Positions 33,272 through 42,921 of a DNA stretch of 44,304 nt are shown piece after piece. The notes under the pieces were generated by a model. The model saw nothing but the letters and a program-made list of their open reading frames with translations, had not been told where the DNA came from and did no database searches. The position numbers and the translations under genes are program-made. Source of the DNA: an uncultured Bacteroidota bacterium (GTDB lineage: Bacteria > Bacteroidota > Bacteroidia > B-17B0 > Aurantibacillaceae); NCBI GenBank assembly GCA_903928655.1, contig CAIYSA010000111.1, positions 1 to 44,304 of the forward strand, written 5' to 3'. Every line of letters starts with the position of its first letter. Within the stretch, counting starts at the first letter, position 1.

Positions 33272-35260
33272 TTATCTAGGATATTCAATTCTAACATGGT
33301 AGATATTCATTAATCTTTTTTTGAAGATTTTTTTAATTTGATTTATATCTCTAAAAGTTATATCAGCATTTATAAATTGATTTTCGGAAATTTGATGATC
33401 AATAATTCGGTCTACTAAATCATCAATAGTTATAGCGTCATATTTTTTCAAACTGCGGGATGAGGCTTCAACGCTATCTGCCATCATTAATACAGCTGTT
33501 TCTTTACTAAATGGAATTGGGCCAGGGTATCGAAATAAATCTTCATTTATTAATTTACCTTCATGCTCTTTTTTATAATTATGCAGAAAAAAACGAGTAG
33601 TAGTTGTGCCATGATGTGTTCTAATAAAATCAATTATAGCTTCAGGTAATTTATATTCTTTTGCTTTTTCAATACCAGCAACCACATGATTGATAATTAT
33701 TTTAGCACTTTCTTCAGAACTAATATCTTGATGTGGACTAACTTCACCTACTTGATTTTCGGTAAAAAATCTTGGATTTAATATTTTTCCAATGTCGTGA
33801 TACATGGCGCCTGTTCTTACCAATAGTGCATTTCCACCAATTTTATAACAAGCCTCTTCTGCTAAATTTGCAACTTGCAAAGAGTGTTGAAATGTGCCTG
33901 GAATTTTTTGCGAAAGTTGTCTTAATAGTGGATTGTTTAAATCGCATAATTCTAATAATGTAAAATCTGAAACAAAGCCAAATATTTTCTCAAATAAGTA
34001 AATTAAAGGAAAGGCGAAAAGCACACACATACTACTTATGATAAATGGATAATAGTTTTCAATAAGTTCAAGATTATGTTCGGATTGGTTTAGTAAATGA
34101 TAAGCTACAAATGCTAGTATATAAAATACAAGAGTGAGTAACGATGAGATAAGTAGTTTAGAACGTTTTCCCATATCAGCAACGCTGAATATAGTTCCAA
34201 TTCCTACAATTAATTGTATAAATACAAATTCAAATTTGTCAGAAGTAAAAAACGCACAAAGTAAAACTATATTTAAAAAATTAAATAAAGCAGTTCTGCT
34301 GTCAAAAAATACACGAATTAAAATGGGGACTAAACAAAATGGAATGGCAGAAATATAGTTTTGGTTGTATTTTGAAACAATACTTGAAGCAACAACTAAG
34401 AGTATTATAATTAAAAAAATAAATGTGACGTGGGTATTTAAACTAAATATAGTTTTTCTGAAAAAAGCTAAGAATAACATCATTATCCCTAATATAAGGG
34501 AGCAAGCCATAAGTTTTCCGATAATGGTTGAAAATGAAAAACCGCCTAATGATACCATTTCCATTTCTCTAATATAATTTTGAAGAATTTGATATTGTTC
34601 CTCAGTAACAATATCGTTTTTATATAATAATACTTCTCCTTTATTTATTTTGTTTTTATAAATCTGAGTTTGATCAATAGTATTTAATTTTATTTCATTA
34701 CTTATATCAGAGTTGTAGATAATATTAAATGGAATTTTTTTGGAAAAATTAACGATGCCAATTGTGTCAAGCAAATCATTTTTTAGTAAATTCTTTATTA
34801 AACTTTGATCTATTAAACTTGATGTTGAAATAAGTATTGCCTCATTATCTTTTATCAAGTAAATCGAATCGTTTATACCATTTGTTTTGATTGATTGATT
34901 ACAATATCCAATAGAATATATACTATCTAACTTAGCTTTGAGATTTGTTTGAGTTGTTATATTAAATTTAAAATCAGAAAGTAAACTTTCGGTATCGATA
35001 TCTTCTTGGTTATAATAAGATTTGCTAGTAGCTTTAGATGTTTTATCTATTTCAATTTCTGAATTTGTCTTTTGTATTAGAAAGTCAATCTCAGAAATTA
35101 GCGTTTCGTTTTTCCAAACTTCACCCGTTTTAATAAATTTAAATGATAAATTTTGACTTGATGGCAATAGGTAAGAGCATATAATTACTGAAAATATAAA
35201 CACAATGCCCTTATACCATAAAGCATGCTTATCTCTGATTTTTGCGAAAATTGAATTCAT
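33272..35260 (-). CDS. PgpH-like 7TM-HD phosphodiesterase
   Basis: A 662-residue membrane protein. An N-terminal helix is followed by an extracytoplasmic 7TMR-HDED-type domain up to about residue 245. About seven transmembrane helices come next (from FSTIIGKLMACSLILGIMML), then a cytoplasmic HD domain with TFQHSLQVANLAEE and TGAMYHDIGKI, followed by SSEESAKIIINHV. PgpH proteins hydrolyse the second messenger c-di-AMP. The call rests on domain order; the nucleotide specificity is inferred. It is 76 bases downstream of the adhesin-like gene on the same strand. Confidence 0.87.
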   Translation of the reverse strand: MNSIFAKIRDKHALWYKGIVFIFSVIICSYLLPSSQNLSFKFIKTGEVWKNETLISEIDFLIQKTNSEIEIDKTSKATSKSYYNQEDIDTESLLSDFKFNITTQTNLKAKLDSIYSIGYCNQSIKTNGINDSIYLIKDNEAILISTSSLIDQSLIKNLLKNDLLDTIGIVNFSKKIPFNIIYNSDISNEIKLNTIDQTQIYKNKINKGEVLLYKNDIVTEEQYQILQNYIREMEMVSLGGFSFSTIIGKLMACSLILGIMMLFLAFFRKTIFSLNTHVTFIFLIIILLVVASSIVSKYNQNYISAIPFCLVPILIRVFFDSRTALFNFLNIVLLCAFFTSDKFEFVFIQLIVGIGTIFSVADMGKRSKLLISSLLTLVFYILAFVAYHLLNQSEHNLELIENYYPFIISSMCVLFAFPLIYLFEKIFGFVSDFTLLELCDLNNPLLRQLSQKIPGTFQHSLQVANLAEEACYKIGGNALLVRTGAMYHDIGKILNPRFFTENQVGEVSPHQDISSEESAKIIINHVVAGIEKAKEYKLPEAIIDFIRTHHGTTTTRFFLHNYKKEHEGKLINEDLFRYPGPIPFSKETAVLMMADSVEASSRSLKKYDAITIDDLVDRIIDHQISENQFINADITFRDINQIKKIFKKRLMNIYHVRIEYPR

Positions 35261-35336
35261 TAATACAAAAGAAAGTATTTTTTTGAATGGTTACATGAAA
35301 GTTAAATGCGATTATGAACAACCTTTTATTAATTCT

Positions 35337-37547
35337 TTATCTAACAATGGTTACATGCCCAACATGAGACTCGTATTCTTTTGTGACAACATTTTTAAAT
35401 TCACATTTCCAAATATAAACATCAATTGGGCTAGCTTTTCCTTTAAAAGTACCATTCCAGCCAGCGTCTGTGTCATTTGTTTTATATATTTGCTCACCCC
35501 AACGATTAAAAATCAGGAATGAATAATCGGTTACACCAATAACTTTTGGTTTGAAAATATCGTTCATTCCATCTCCATTTCCAGGTGAGAATGCATTTGG
35601 AATCCAAAAGCGAAATTCAGGAAGAATTCGCACTAATAAATTCATGGTATTTGGACATCCAAAATTATTGGTTACGGTTTGTGAAACATAAAAATCTCCC
35701 CATGTTGCATATGAATGCATTGGGTTTACTAAGTTTGAATTTGAACCATCTGCAAAATCATAATACCATGAAACTATACCTGGGGAAGTTGTTGTGTTAA
35801 AAAAACTAATGTCTGGATCAAAAATGGTTGTTAGAGTGGGGGTGGCTGTAAAACCAGCCAACGGGGAAGGATTTACGGTAATACTGTTTACTGCAGATAC
35901 AAGACTTGTATCAATACATTTTTCTGTTGTAATTAAAGTTAATGATGCGCTATAAATTCCAGGTGGAGAAAAAGTATGTGTTGGGTTTTGTTCATTTGAA
36001 GTTGTGCCATCACTAAATAACCATGTATAATACATAGTTGATGATGCTGTACTTGTATTTGAAAATGTAATTGTTAATGGGTCGCAACCAACGCCAATAA
36101 AAGGACCAATGCCAGCTAATGGATCTTGATAAACTGTTATAGTCTTTGTTACTGTAGCAATACATCCATTTTCTGCAACAGTAAAACTAACAGTGTAAGT
36201 GCCGGGAGCGTTATATACAACATTAGTAACTGTAACCGTTGATGCTGATGAAGGAATGGCATTAGGCCCAAAATTCCAAGCAAATGTTCCCGTTCCCTGA
36301 AATAGACCAGCACCAACAAAATCAAAACTGTTTCCTAAAAAACATTGTCCTGTTGGTTCAAGAAAATCAGGCTTTAATAACGGTTTGATAATAAAAACTT
36401 CATAAGTCGTATCAGAACATGCAGTTCCAGGATTTGCAATTAAGGTTACCGTATATGTTCCAGGAGTCGTAAATGTATAGGTTGGATTATAAGCAGTTGA
36501 AGTGTCTGTTGTAACCAAAGGGTCTCCAAAATCCCACAAATAAGTTACACCGTTAAAACTATTGTTTGAATATGTAATTGTAAAACCATTACAAAACCCA
36601 CCGGCAGCTGGACCAGCAGCAGTTTGTGAAATAATATCAGCAACAACAACTGCCGGGCAGCTAATTACATTAAATTGAAAATCGCGATGATGCGTTCCTA
36701 TTAATACACCAGCTCTATATTCGCTTACACAAACACCTACAACCCATTGGCCAAGTATATTTGGAACGCCGTTTAAAAACCCAGTAACTGGATCAATATT
36801 TATGGCAGGACTTGAAGACAAAGGATAACTAGAAGAATAAGGGGCAACAAATGGAACCGAAGTATATGGCGGTGGCGTATTTACAGATGGGCAACCGGCA
36901 CCAGCTGGCACAATTGGGCAAGCTGCGGATAAACCATTAAATGGTGTACATAATGAATATACTAGTGAATCTCCATCAGCATCAGTAGCTGAATGATCAA
37001 ATGCAATAGGAATATTAGCGCAAATATAAATTGGTGGACGCTTTGTAAACCTTGGACTACTATTTATTAATACAACTTCAGGCCCAGGAATATGTTCCCA
37101 ATAAGTTGACCCTACAGCGCCTGGTGATATTAAATTTAGAATAGTTCCATTTCTGCAACACCTTTGATAAACAATATAGTAGCCCCCCGTTTTTGGAGGT
37201 AAATTTAAAATTGTTTCATAATATCCTTCTTCTACGCAAGCTAAACCGGCTACAGTTGGAGCACAAGGGCTATTATTACTTGGCGGAACTGTTAAACTAC
37301 TTGTTAACGAAATATTTAAAGTTGTAATAACAGCGCCTGAAGCATCAAAAACGGTAAAAAATGCAGGATTATCGAAAGGTGGAATTCCGCCAATACAATC
37401 ACGATACACTTTCATATGAATTTTGTAATTATTGCCACCTAAATTATCATAGTAAATTTCACCTCCAACAATATGAGTTGCATTTCCTATTTTGAAAAAT
37501 AAAATAAAAATTAATAATAAATATGTTTTCGTTATTTTGATATTCAT
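35337..37547 (-). CDS. Secreted PKD-domain protein with T9SS type B (gliding-associated) C-terminal domain
   Basis: A 736-residue protein. A signal peptide (MNIKITKTYLLLIFILFFKI) is followed by an N-terminal domain with YRDCIGGIPPFDNP and conserved cysteines common in Bacteroidota surface proteins. Several PKD-type repeats follow (VTYLWDFGDP, FAWNFGPNA, MYYTWLFSDGTTSNEQNP, VSWYYDFADGSNSN). The end, WIPNAFSPGNGDGMNDIFKP then FLIFNRWGEQIY, is the type B sorting domain of gliding-associated T9SS substrates. Likely a surface adhesin or fibre component. Its start shares one base with the stop of the upstream gene (TAATG). Confidence 0.9.
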   Translation of the reverse strand: MNIKITKTYLLLIFILFFKIGNATHIVGGEIYYDNLGGNNYKIHMKVYRDCIGGIPPFDNPAFFTVFDASGAVITTLNISLTSSLTVPPSNNSPCAPTVAGLACVEEGYYETILNLPPKTGGYYIVYQRCCRNGTILNLISPGAVGSTYWEHIPGPEVVLINSSPRFTKRPPIYICANIPIAFDHSATDADGDSLVYSLCTPFNGLSAACPIVPAGAGCPSVNTPPPYTSVPFVAPYSSSYPLSSSPAINIDPVTGFLNGVPNILGQWVVGVCVSEYRAGVLIGTHHRDFQFNVISCPAVVVADIISQTAAGPAAGGFCNGFTITYSNNSFNGVTYLWDFGDPLVTTDTSTAYNPTYTFTTPGTYTVTLIANPGTACSDTTYEVFIIKPLLKPDFLEPTGQCFLGNSFDFVGAGLFQGTGTFAWNFGPNAIPSSASTVTVTNVVYNAPGTYTVSFTVAENGCIATVTKTITVYQDPLAGIGPFIGVGCDPLTITFSNTSTASSTMYYTWLFSDGTTSNEQNPTHTFSPPGIYSASLTLITTEKCIDTSLVSAVNSITVNPSPLAGFTATPTLTTIFDPDISFFNTTTSPGIVSWYYDFADGSNSNLVNPMHSYATWGDFYVSQTVTNNFGCPNTMNLLVRILPEFRFWIPNAFSPGNGDGMNDIFKPKVIGVTDYSFLIFNRWGEQIYKTNDTDAGWNGTFKGKASPIDVYIWKCEFKNVVTKEYESHVGHVTIVR

Positions 37548-39472
37548 TAATCTTTAAATACTTCTATAAATCCATTTAATTTTCTTCCATCAGTAACATT
37601 TAATATATAAAAATATGTACCAGATGATACGTTTGGTTTCCAATCATTTTTATAATCATCACTAGTATAAATTTTATTTCCCCAACGGTTAAAAACTAAT
37701 AATGTTGATCCAGGAAAATTAAGGAGTCCACTTATTTTAAAATAATCGTTTATATTATCGCCATTAGCACTAATAACGTTTGGAATAATTAGATTACAAT
37801 CAATTGAAGATATTTCAATACTAAGAGTGTCTTTATTATTGCACTGATCAGTTACAAATATTGAATATGTTCCACTGCTTTGCAAAGTGCTTTGTGTAAA
37901 ATAGTATGTTGTGTTAATAGTATCAAAAGGAAAAATGCCGGAAGATGGAATTCCCCAACTAATATTAAAGGAAGGTTTTCCTCCCGTTATAGTTAGAGGA
38001 ATTTTTAGAATTGAATCTAAACAAAATTTGTTATTTATATTAGCAGTCAGTACTGGAAGAGTAGAAGGAGTGACTGTAATTACTTTGCTTACAAGTTTAT
38101 TGCAAATATCATTTACAGTTATAGTATAGTTTTTGGGAGTTGTGATAATTCCAGTGTTTATACTCGATGCATTTGTGGTAGGGCTTGTCCAAGTATATGT
38201 GTAAGCAGGAACTCCAAAATTGGCATTTGCATTGAGAATAGCAGAAAGTCCGTTACAGATAATAGTGTCTTTTACCCCAATCGATATTGCTGTATAGTCT
38301 TTAATGTAAAGCTTAAATTTAATAGTATTAGTTAGCGCACAAGTTGAAACTGATGTTGTGTAAGTTGTTAAGGTGAAAACAAGTGTATCCGTTCCTTCTG
38401 GAATATAATCTTGCATTGCTTTTAAATTGCAAATTTTAATAGTGTCTTGTCCAACTGAATAATTAAGTTGACTTGGCCAAGTAAAACCTGGATTTCCTAC
38501 TTGCTGATAATCTGAATTTAAAATAGCATTACCAGTTACTTGAAGTTTAAAAGAATCTTTTTGAAAGATATTTGAATTTCTAATAAAATAGACACAATTT
38601 GTATTACAATCTTCAACCATTACACTATCTGTAAAGCTAGCATTTGAATTTGAGGATGAAACAGAAATAGGTGGAATACTGCTAAATGAACCAGCCTCTA
38701 AAAAAACGCCTGAATCAAAAACATGATCTGAAGCATCAGCTATCGCAATTTTTATGTGATATGTTTCGCCACATATTACTTTATGTTTTGCAGTTAAGAC
38801 TGTTGTTAAGCCGTCGTATACGCAACTAATAGAGCCGCCAATATTGTCCCTATAAAAAGCGCAATTCATGCAAGGTCCTGTAGATGCGCCAAATGAATTG
38901 CCATTATTGACGGTGTTAATAGTTATTGGAGTAGTTGTGCCTGGTATTAAAGCAATATTTGTTGCAGCTAATGGAGTTGTAACGCCTGATAAAATAAAAG
39001 CAAACGCATCATTAATGGAATTTACATAGTCGTTATATTCTTCTGACCCAAAAACATATCTAAATTTAACAGTATCTGATTGCGGAATAAAATTAAACTC
39101 CAAAACTGCAGCATCATTAGTAGTTATTCCAGATAGTGCTGTTAATGCCGCATCACCTGGTTGTGCTTGGTCTATACTTTGAAATCCTGAACTTGGACCT
39201 GCAGGACCAAGTTCACCACCAACGGTTCCGTTTGAACCACATGTTAAATAAACCCCTTTTGGAATCCCTAAATTTGTAACTGCAGGTGCAGTAAAGCTTG
39301 CAATCATTTTTGGTAATCCAGTATAAGTAATTCCGCTTGCTGTGACCCCAGGGCCAAGTAGCACGTTAGTTACATATTGAGCTATTGTTAATGTTGAAGT
39401 TGTAATTTGGGCTTGAGTTTGAAGTCCAATGACAATACTAAAAATAATTAATACGTGTTTTATGTGTTTCAT
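37547..39472 (-). CDS. Choice-of-anchor L protein with T9SS type B C-terminal domain
   Basis: A 641-residue exported protein with a signal peptide (MKHIKHVLIIFSIVIGLQTQ). The choice-of-anchor L domain covers ~20-270: YVTNVLLGPGVTASGITYTG, FNFIPQSDTVKFRYVFGSEE, NDAFAFILSG. Ig-like stretches follow, and the C-terminus has IIPNVISANGDNINDYFKIS and LLVFNRWGNKIY, the type B T9SS sorting signature. It is probably displayed on the surface and may act in attachment. It is co-transcribed with the PKD protein, overlapping by one base. Confidence 0.9.
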   Translation of the reverse strand: MKHIKHVLIIFSIVIGLQTQAQITTSTLTIAQYVTNVLLGPGVTASGITYTGLPKMIASFTAPAVTNLGIPKGVYLTCGSNGTVGGELGPAGPSSGFQSIDQAQPGDAALTALSGITTNDAAVLEFNFIPQSDTVKFRYVFGSEEYNDYVNSINDAFAFILSGVTTPLAATNIALIPGTTTPITINTVNNGNSFGASTGPCMNCAFYRDNIGGSISCVYDGLTTVLTAKHKVICGETYHIKIAIADASDHVFDSGVFLEAGSFSSIPPISVSSSNSNASFTDSVMVEDCNTNCVYFIRNSNIFQKDSFKLQVTGNAILNSDYQQVGNPGFTWPSQLNYSVGQDTIKICNLKAMQDYIPEGTDTLVFTLTTYTTSVSTCALTNTIKFKLYIKDYTAISIGVKDTIICNGLSAILNANANFGVPAYTYTWTSPTTNASSINTGIITTPKNYTITVNDICNKLVSKVITVTPSTLPVLTANINNKFCLDSILKIPLTITGGKPSFNISWGIPSSGIFPFDTINTTYYFTQSTLQSSGTYSIFVTDQCNNKDTLSIEISSIDCNLIIPNVISANGDNINDYFKISGLLNFPGSTLLVFNRWGNKIYTSDDYKNDWKPNVSSGTYFYILNVTDGRKLNGFIEVFKD

Positions 39473-39608
39473 TGTTATAATTTATAAGCATTAAAAAACG
39501 CTTCCTAAACAAATTTAGCCTATTAAATCTAATTTGTCAATAATTTTACTCATTCAAAAGTAAGCTAAAATAAATATCCTAAATTAGCACTCTAAAATAA
39601 GAACTAAA

Positions 39609-40997
39609 ATGAACCATTCTCAACTTAAAACATACATAGATGCTAATAAAGATCGTTTTTTAAATGAATTATTAGATTTATTGAAAATACCTTCTATAAG
39701 TGCTAAGCCAGAGCATAAATCAGACATGGATAAAACAGCTGAGGCTGTAAAACAAAGATTAATTGAAGCTGGGGCCGATAACGTTGAAATTTGTCAAACA
39801 AAGGGATATCCTGTTGTTTATGGTGAAAAAATAATTGACACTTCAAAACCTACGGTTGTGGTTTACGGACATTATGATGTTCAGCCTGCAGACCCACTAA
39901 ATTTATGGGATTCGCCACCATTTGAACCAGTTATTAAAAAAACAGAAGTTCACCCTGAAGGTGCCATTTTTGCTCGTGGAAGTTGTGATGATAAAGGGCA
40001 AATGTATATGCATGTAAAAGCATTTGAAACGATGATGCAAACAAATTCATTGCCTTGTAATGTAAAATTTATGATTGAAGGCGAAGAAGAAGTTGGTTCT
40101 ACAAATTTAGGCCCTTGGATAATAGAAAATAAAGAAAAACTAAAAGGCGATATTATTTTAATTTCTGATACATCAATTATTGCTAATAATATACCAAGTA
40201 TTGATTCTGGATTAAGAGGTTTAGCGTATATGGAAGTTGAAGTTACTGGACCTAACAGAGATTTACATAGTGGTGTTTATGGCGGTGCAGTTGCTAACCC
40301 AATTAATATTTTATGTAAAATGATAGCGGCTTGTCATGATGAAAATAATCATATTACAATTCCAGCTTTTTACAATGATGTTTTAGATTATAATGATGAA
40401 GATAGAGCGGAAATGGCAAAAGCCCCTTTTAATTTAGAAGACTTTAAGAAAGATTTAGCTATTGCTGAAGAGAGAGGAGAAATAGGGTATTCAACCAACG
40501 AGCGAACAGGTATTCGTCCAACATTAGATGTTAATGGTATTTGGGGTGGTTATACTGGCGAAGGAGCAAAAACAGTTTTGCCATCAAAGGCATTTGCAAA
40601 AATATCGATGCGCTTAGTCCCAAATCAAAATTCGCATAACATTAGTGAAATTTTCACTAAGTTTTTCGAAAGCATCGCGCCAAAATCGGTTACAGTAAAA
40701 GTTACAGCTCATCATGGCGGAGAGCCTGTTTTAGTGCCTACAAATTCAAAAGGATATTTAGCTGCTAGTAAAGCAATGGAAGAAACCTATGGCAAAAAAC
40801 CAGTCCCTACTCGCAGTGGTGGAAGTATTCCTATTGTAGCTTTGTTTAAAAAAGAATTAGGTTTAGATAGTATTTTGTTTGGTTTTGGCTTGGATAGTGA
40901 TGGTTTACATTCTCCAAATGAACATTATGGTTTATTTAATTATTACAAAGGCATTGAAACAATTCCATTATTTTACAAATATTTTACTGAGAAATAA
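39609..40997 (+). CDS. M20-family dipeptidase
   Basis: A 462-residue M20/M28-type metallopeptidase of the dipeptidase group. Zinc-site segments are VVYGHYDVQPADPLNLWDSP, ARGSCDDKGQMYMH and IEGEEEVGSTN, followed by the dimerisation (lid) domain with VTGPNRDLHSGVYGG and the final ligand region near SPNEHYG. There is no signal peptide, so it is a cytoplasmic enzyme cleaving small peptides. The length is normal for the group. A flavoprotein gene follows after eight bases and is probably co-transcribed. Confidence 0.93.
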   Translation: MNHSQLKTYIDANKDRFLNELLDLLKIPSISAKPEHKSDMDKTAEAVKQRLIEAGADNVEICQTKGYPVVYGEKIIDTSKPTVVVYGHYDVQPADPLNLWDSPPFEPVIKKTEVHPEGAIFARGSCDDKGQMYMHVKAFETMMQTNSLPCNVKFMIEGEEEVGSTNLGPWIIENKEKLKGDIILISDTSIIANNIPSIDSGLRGLAYMEVEVTGPNRDLHSGVYGGAVANPINILCKMIAACHDENNHITIPAFYNDVLDYNDEDRAEMAKAPFNLEDFKKDLAIAEERGEIGYSTNERTGIRPTLDVNGIWGGYTGEGAKTVLPSKAFAKISMRLVPNQNSHNISEIFTKFFESIAPKSVTVKVTAHHGGEPVLVPTNSKGYLAASKAMEETYGKKPVPTRSGGSIPIVALFKKELGLDSILFGFGLDSDGLHSPNEHYGLFNYYKGIETIPLFYKYFTEK

Positions 40998-41005
40998 ATT
41001 GGTGA

Positions 41006-42214
41006 TTGAATACTCCTAAAAAAACAATTTCTATTATTGGCGGAGGCGCTTCTGCACTCATGTTTGCTTGTAGTATTGATACAGGTAAGTATGATGTTAC
41101 ACTTTATGAAAAAAATAAAACACTTGGAAGAAAGTTTTTGGTTGCAGGTGATGGTGGTTTAAATTTAACCCATTCTGAAAATAGTGATCAGTTCTCAAAA
41201 CGTTATACGCCTTTTGATTTTCTTTTACCTTCGTTAAATCATTTTTCAAATATTGATTTTATAAATTGGCTTGAAAGTATAGGTATTCAAACATTTGTAG
41301 GAACGAGTAAACGTGTTTTTCCAAAAAAAGGAATTAAACCTATTGATGTTTTAAATGCTATTATTGCTAAAATAACAGATAATAATGTTACGATAAAAAC
41401 TGAATTTACGTGGCTAGGATTTAAAAATAAAGATTTAGTTTTTGATAATTTAGGAACAAAGCATTTAATAAATTCAGGTTTAACGGTGTTTGCCTTAGGT
41501 GGTGCTAGCTGGAAAATTACAGGAAGTGTAGGGGATTGGAGTAATTGTTTTTCGGAAAAAGACATTATTATTAATCCATTTTATCCTTCTAATTGTGCTT
41601 ACAAAATAAATTGGGACGAATCAATTTTAAAATTAATTTCAGGAAAACCTTTAAAAAATTCTTCATTTACCTGTAATAATAAAACCATTAAAGGCGAAGC
41701 TGTACTTACAAATTTTGGAATTGAAGGTAGTGGTATTTATCCGTTGAGTCCTGAAATACGGGCACAACTTATAACAAACAAACTTGCAAAATTATATATC
41801 GACTTTAAGCCCGATTTAAGTCAGGTAGAAATATTAAAACGTTTTGAATCTAATTTTAATTTATCAATGAAGGATATTTTATCAAAAAGATTAAATCTAA
41901 CAGACGTTCAGATTTCACTTATTAAAAATATCACTACTAAAGACGACTATTTAAATGCGGAATTTCTGTGTCTTTTAATAAAATCATTTCCATTAGAATT
42001 GATTGATTTTGCTGACATTGACGAGGCAATTTCAACAGTTGGTGGAATTTCTTTAAACGAAATTAATGAAACTTTTGAATTAAATAAATTGCCGAATCAT
42101 TATTGTCTTGGCGAAATGCTTGATTTTGATGCGCCAACTGGAGGGTATTTATTACAAGCTTGTTTTAGTATGGGAAAGTTTTTAGCAAATAATTTGAATG
42201 AATTTAAACAGTAA
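41006..42214 (+). CDS. HI0933/BaiN-like NAD(P)/FAD-dependent flavoprotein
   Basis: A 402-residue flavoprotein. The FAD-binding motif IIGGGASALMFACS comes within the first 25 residues and is followed by LYEKNKTLGRKFLVAGDGGL and NLTHSE, typical of the HI0933/YhiN group. The C-terminus has the second flavin contact (DAPTGGYLLQACFSMGKFLA). The start must be TTG 41006: TGA lies directly upstream in frame, and the next ATG would remove the FAD motif. The function of this family is uncertain. Its end overlaps convergent lipB by 11 bases. Confidence 0.85.
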   Translation: MNTPKKTISIIGGGASALMFACSIDTGKYDVTLYEKNKTLGRKFLVAGDGGLNLTHSENSDQFSKRYTPFDFLLPSLNHFSNIDFINWLESIGIQTFVGTSKRVFPKKGIKPIDVLNAIIAKITDNNVTIKTEFTWLGFKNKDLVFDNLGTKHLINSGLTVFALGGASWKITGSVGDWSNCFSEKDIIINPFYPSNCAYKINWDESILKLISGKPLKNSSFTCNNKTIKGEAVLTNFGIEGSGIYPLSPEIRAQLITNKLAKLYIDFKPDLSQVEILKRFESNFNLSMKDILSKRLNLTDVQISLIKNITTKDDYLNAEFLCLLIKSFPLELIDFADIDEAISTVGGISLNEINETFELNKLPNHYCLGEMLDFDAPTGGYLLQACFSMGKFLANNLNEFKQ

Positions 42215-42914
42215 TTAATTCACATTCGAATAACTGAGAAAAATGTTTTTTTAATTTCTCTTTCACCTCATTTAAATCAACATCGTGTCCTAATTCTTTA
42301 TTTAGGCTTGTAACAGTTTTATCTTGAATGCCACAAGGAATAATATTTTTAAAATAATCTAAATTAGAGTTTACATTAAATCCCCAGCCGTGCATTGTAA
42401 CCCAGCGACTGCAACGAACGCCCATTGCACATATTTTACGAGCCTTAAAAACATCATCTGCATCTAACCAAACACCAGTTTCGCCGTTGCTTCTACCAGC
42501 TTTTATACCGTATTCATCTAATGTTAAAATAATTGTTTCTTCTAATAATCGAAGGTATTTATGAATGTCCGTAAAAAAATGATCTAAATCTAAAATGGGA
42601 TATCCAACTAATTGCCCAGGTCCATGGTATGTAATATCTCCGCCTCGATTTATCTTGTAATAAGTTGCATTTTTTTCTTCGAGCTCAATTTCATTTATTA
42701 ATAAATGAGAAGAGTCTCCACTTTTGCCTAGTGTGTATACGTTAGGATGTTCAACAAATAATAAATGATTTTTTGTTGGAATCTGTAAATGTGGTTCTAA
42801 ATTACGGTTGGCTATTTTTTGCGCTACAGTTTCATTAAAAAGTGTTTCTTGATAATCCCAACATTCCTTATAATCCATAAGGTTGAGGTCTTTAAATAAA
42901 ACAGTTTTTGTCAC
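42204..42914 (-). CDS. lipB: Lipoyl(octanoyl) transferase LipB
   Basis: A 236-residue octanoyltransferase of normal length. It moves octanoyl from acyl carrier protein to lipoyl domains of 2-oxoacid dehydrogenases, the first step of lipoate assembly. Motifs are HPNVYTLGKSGD, GGDITYHGPGQLVGYPILDL, the catalytic lysine in KICAMGVR, VTMHGWGFNVN, and the catalytic cysteine in IIPCGI. It lies eight bases downstream of the isomerase gene on the same strand. Its last 11 bases overlap the convergent flavoprotein gene. Confidence 0.96.
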   Translation of the reverse strand: MTKTVLFKDLNLMDYKECWDYQETLFNETVAQKIANRNLEPHLQIPTKNHLLFVEHPNVYTLGKSGDSSHLLINEIELEEKNATYYKINRGGDITYHGPGQLVGYPILDLDHFFTDIHKYLRLLEETIILTLDEYGIKAGRSNGETGVWLDADDVFKARKICAMGVRCSRWVTMHGWGFNVNSNLDYFKNIIPCGIQDKTVTSLNKELGHDVDLNEVKEKLKKHFSQLFECELITV

Positions 42915-42921
42915 TTTTATT

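Noticed and set aside
40981-41008. GTG 41002 as start of the flavoprotein
   Set aside because: That frame reads ATT GAA TAC TCC TAA and stops at once. Only TTG 41006 keeps the FAD-binding motif in frame.
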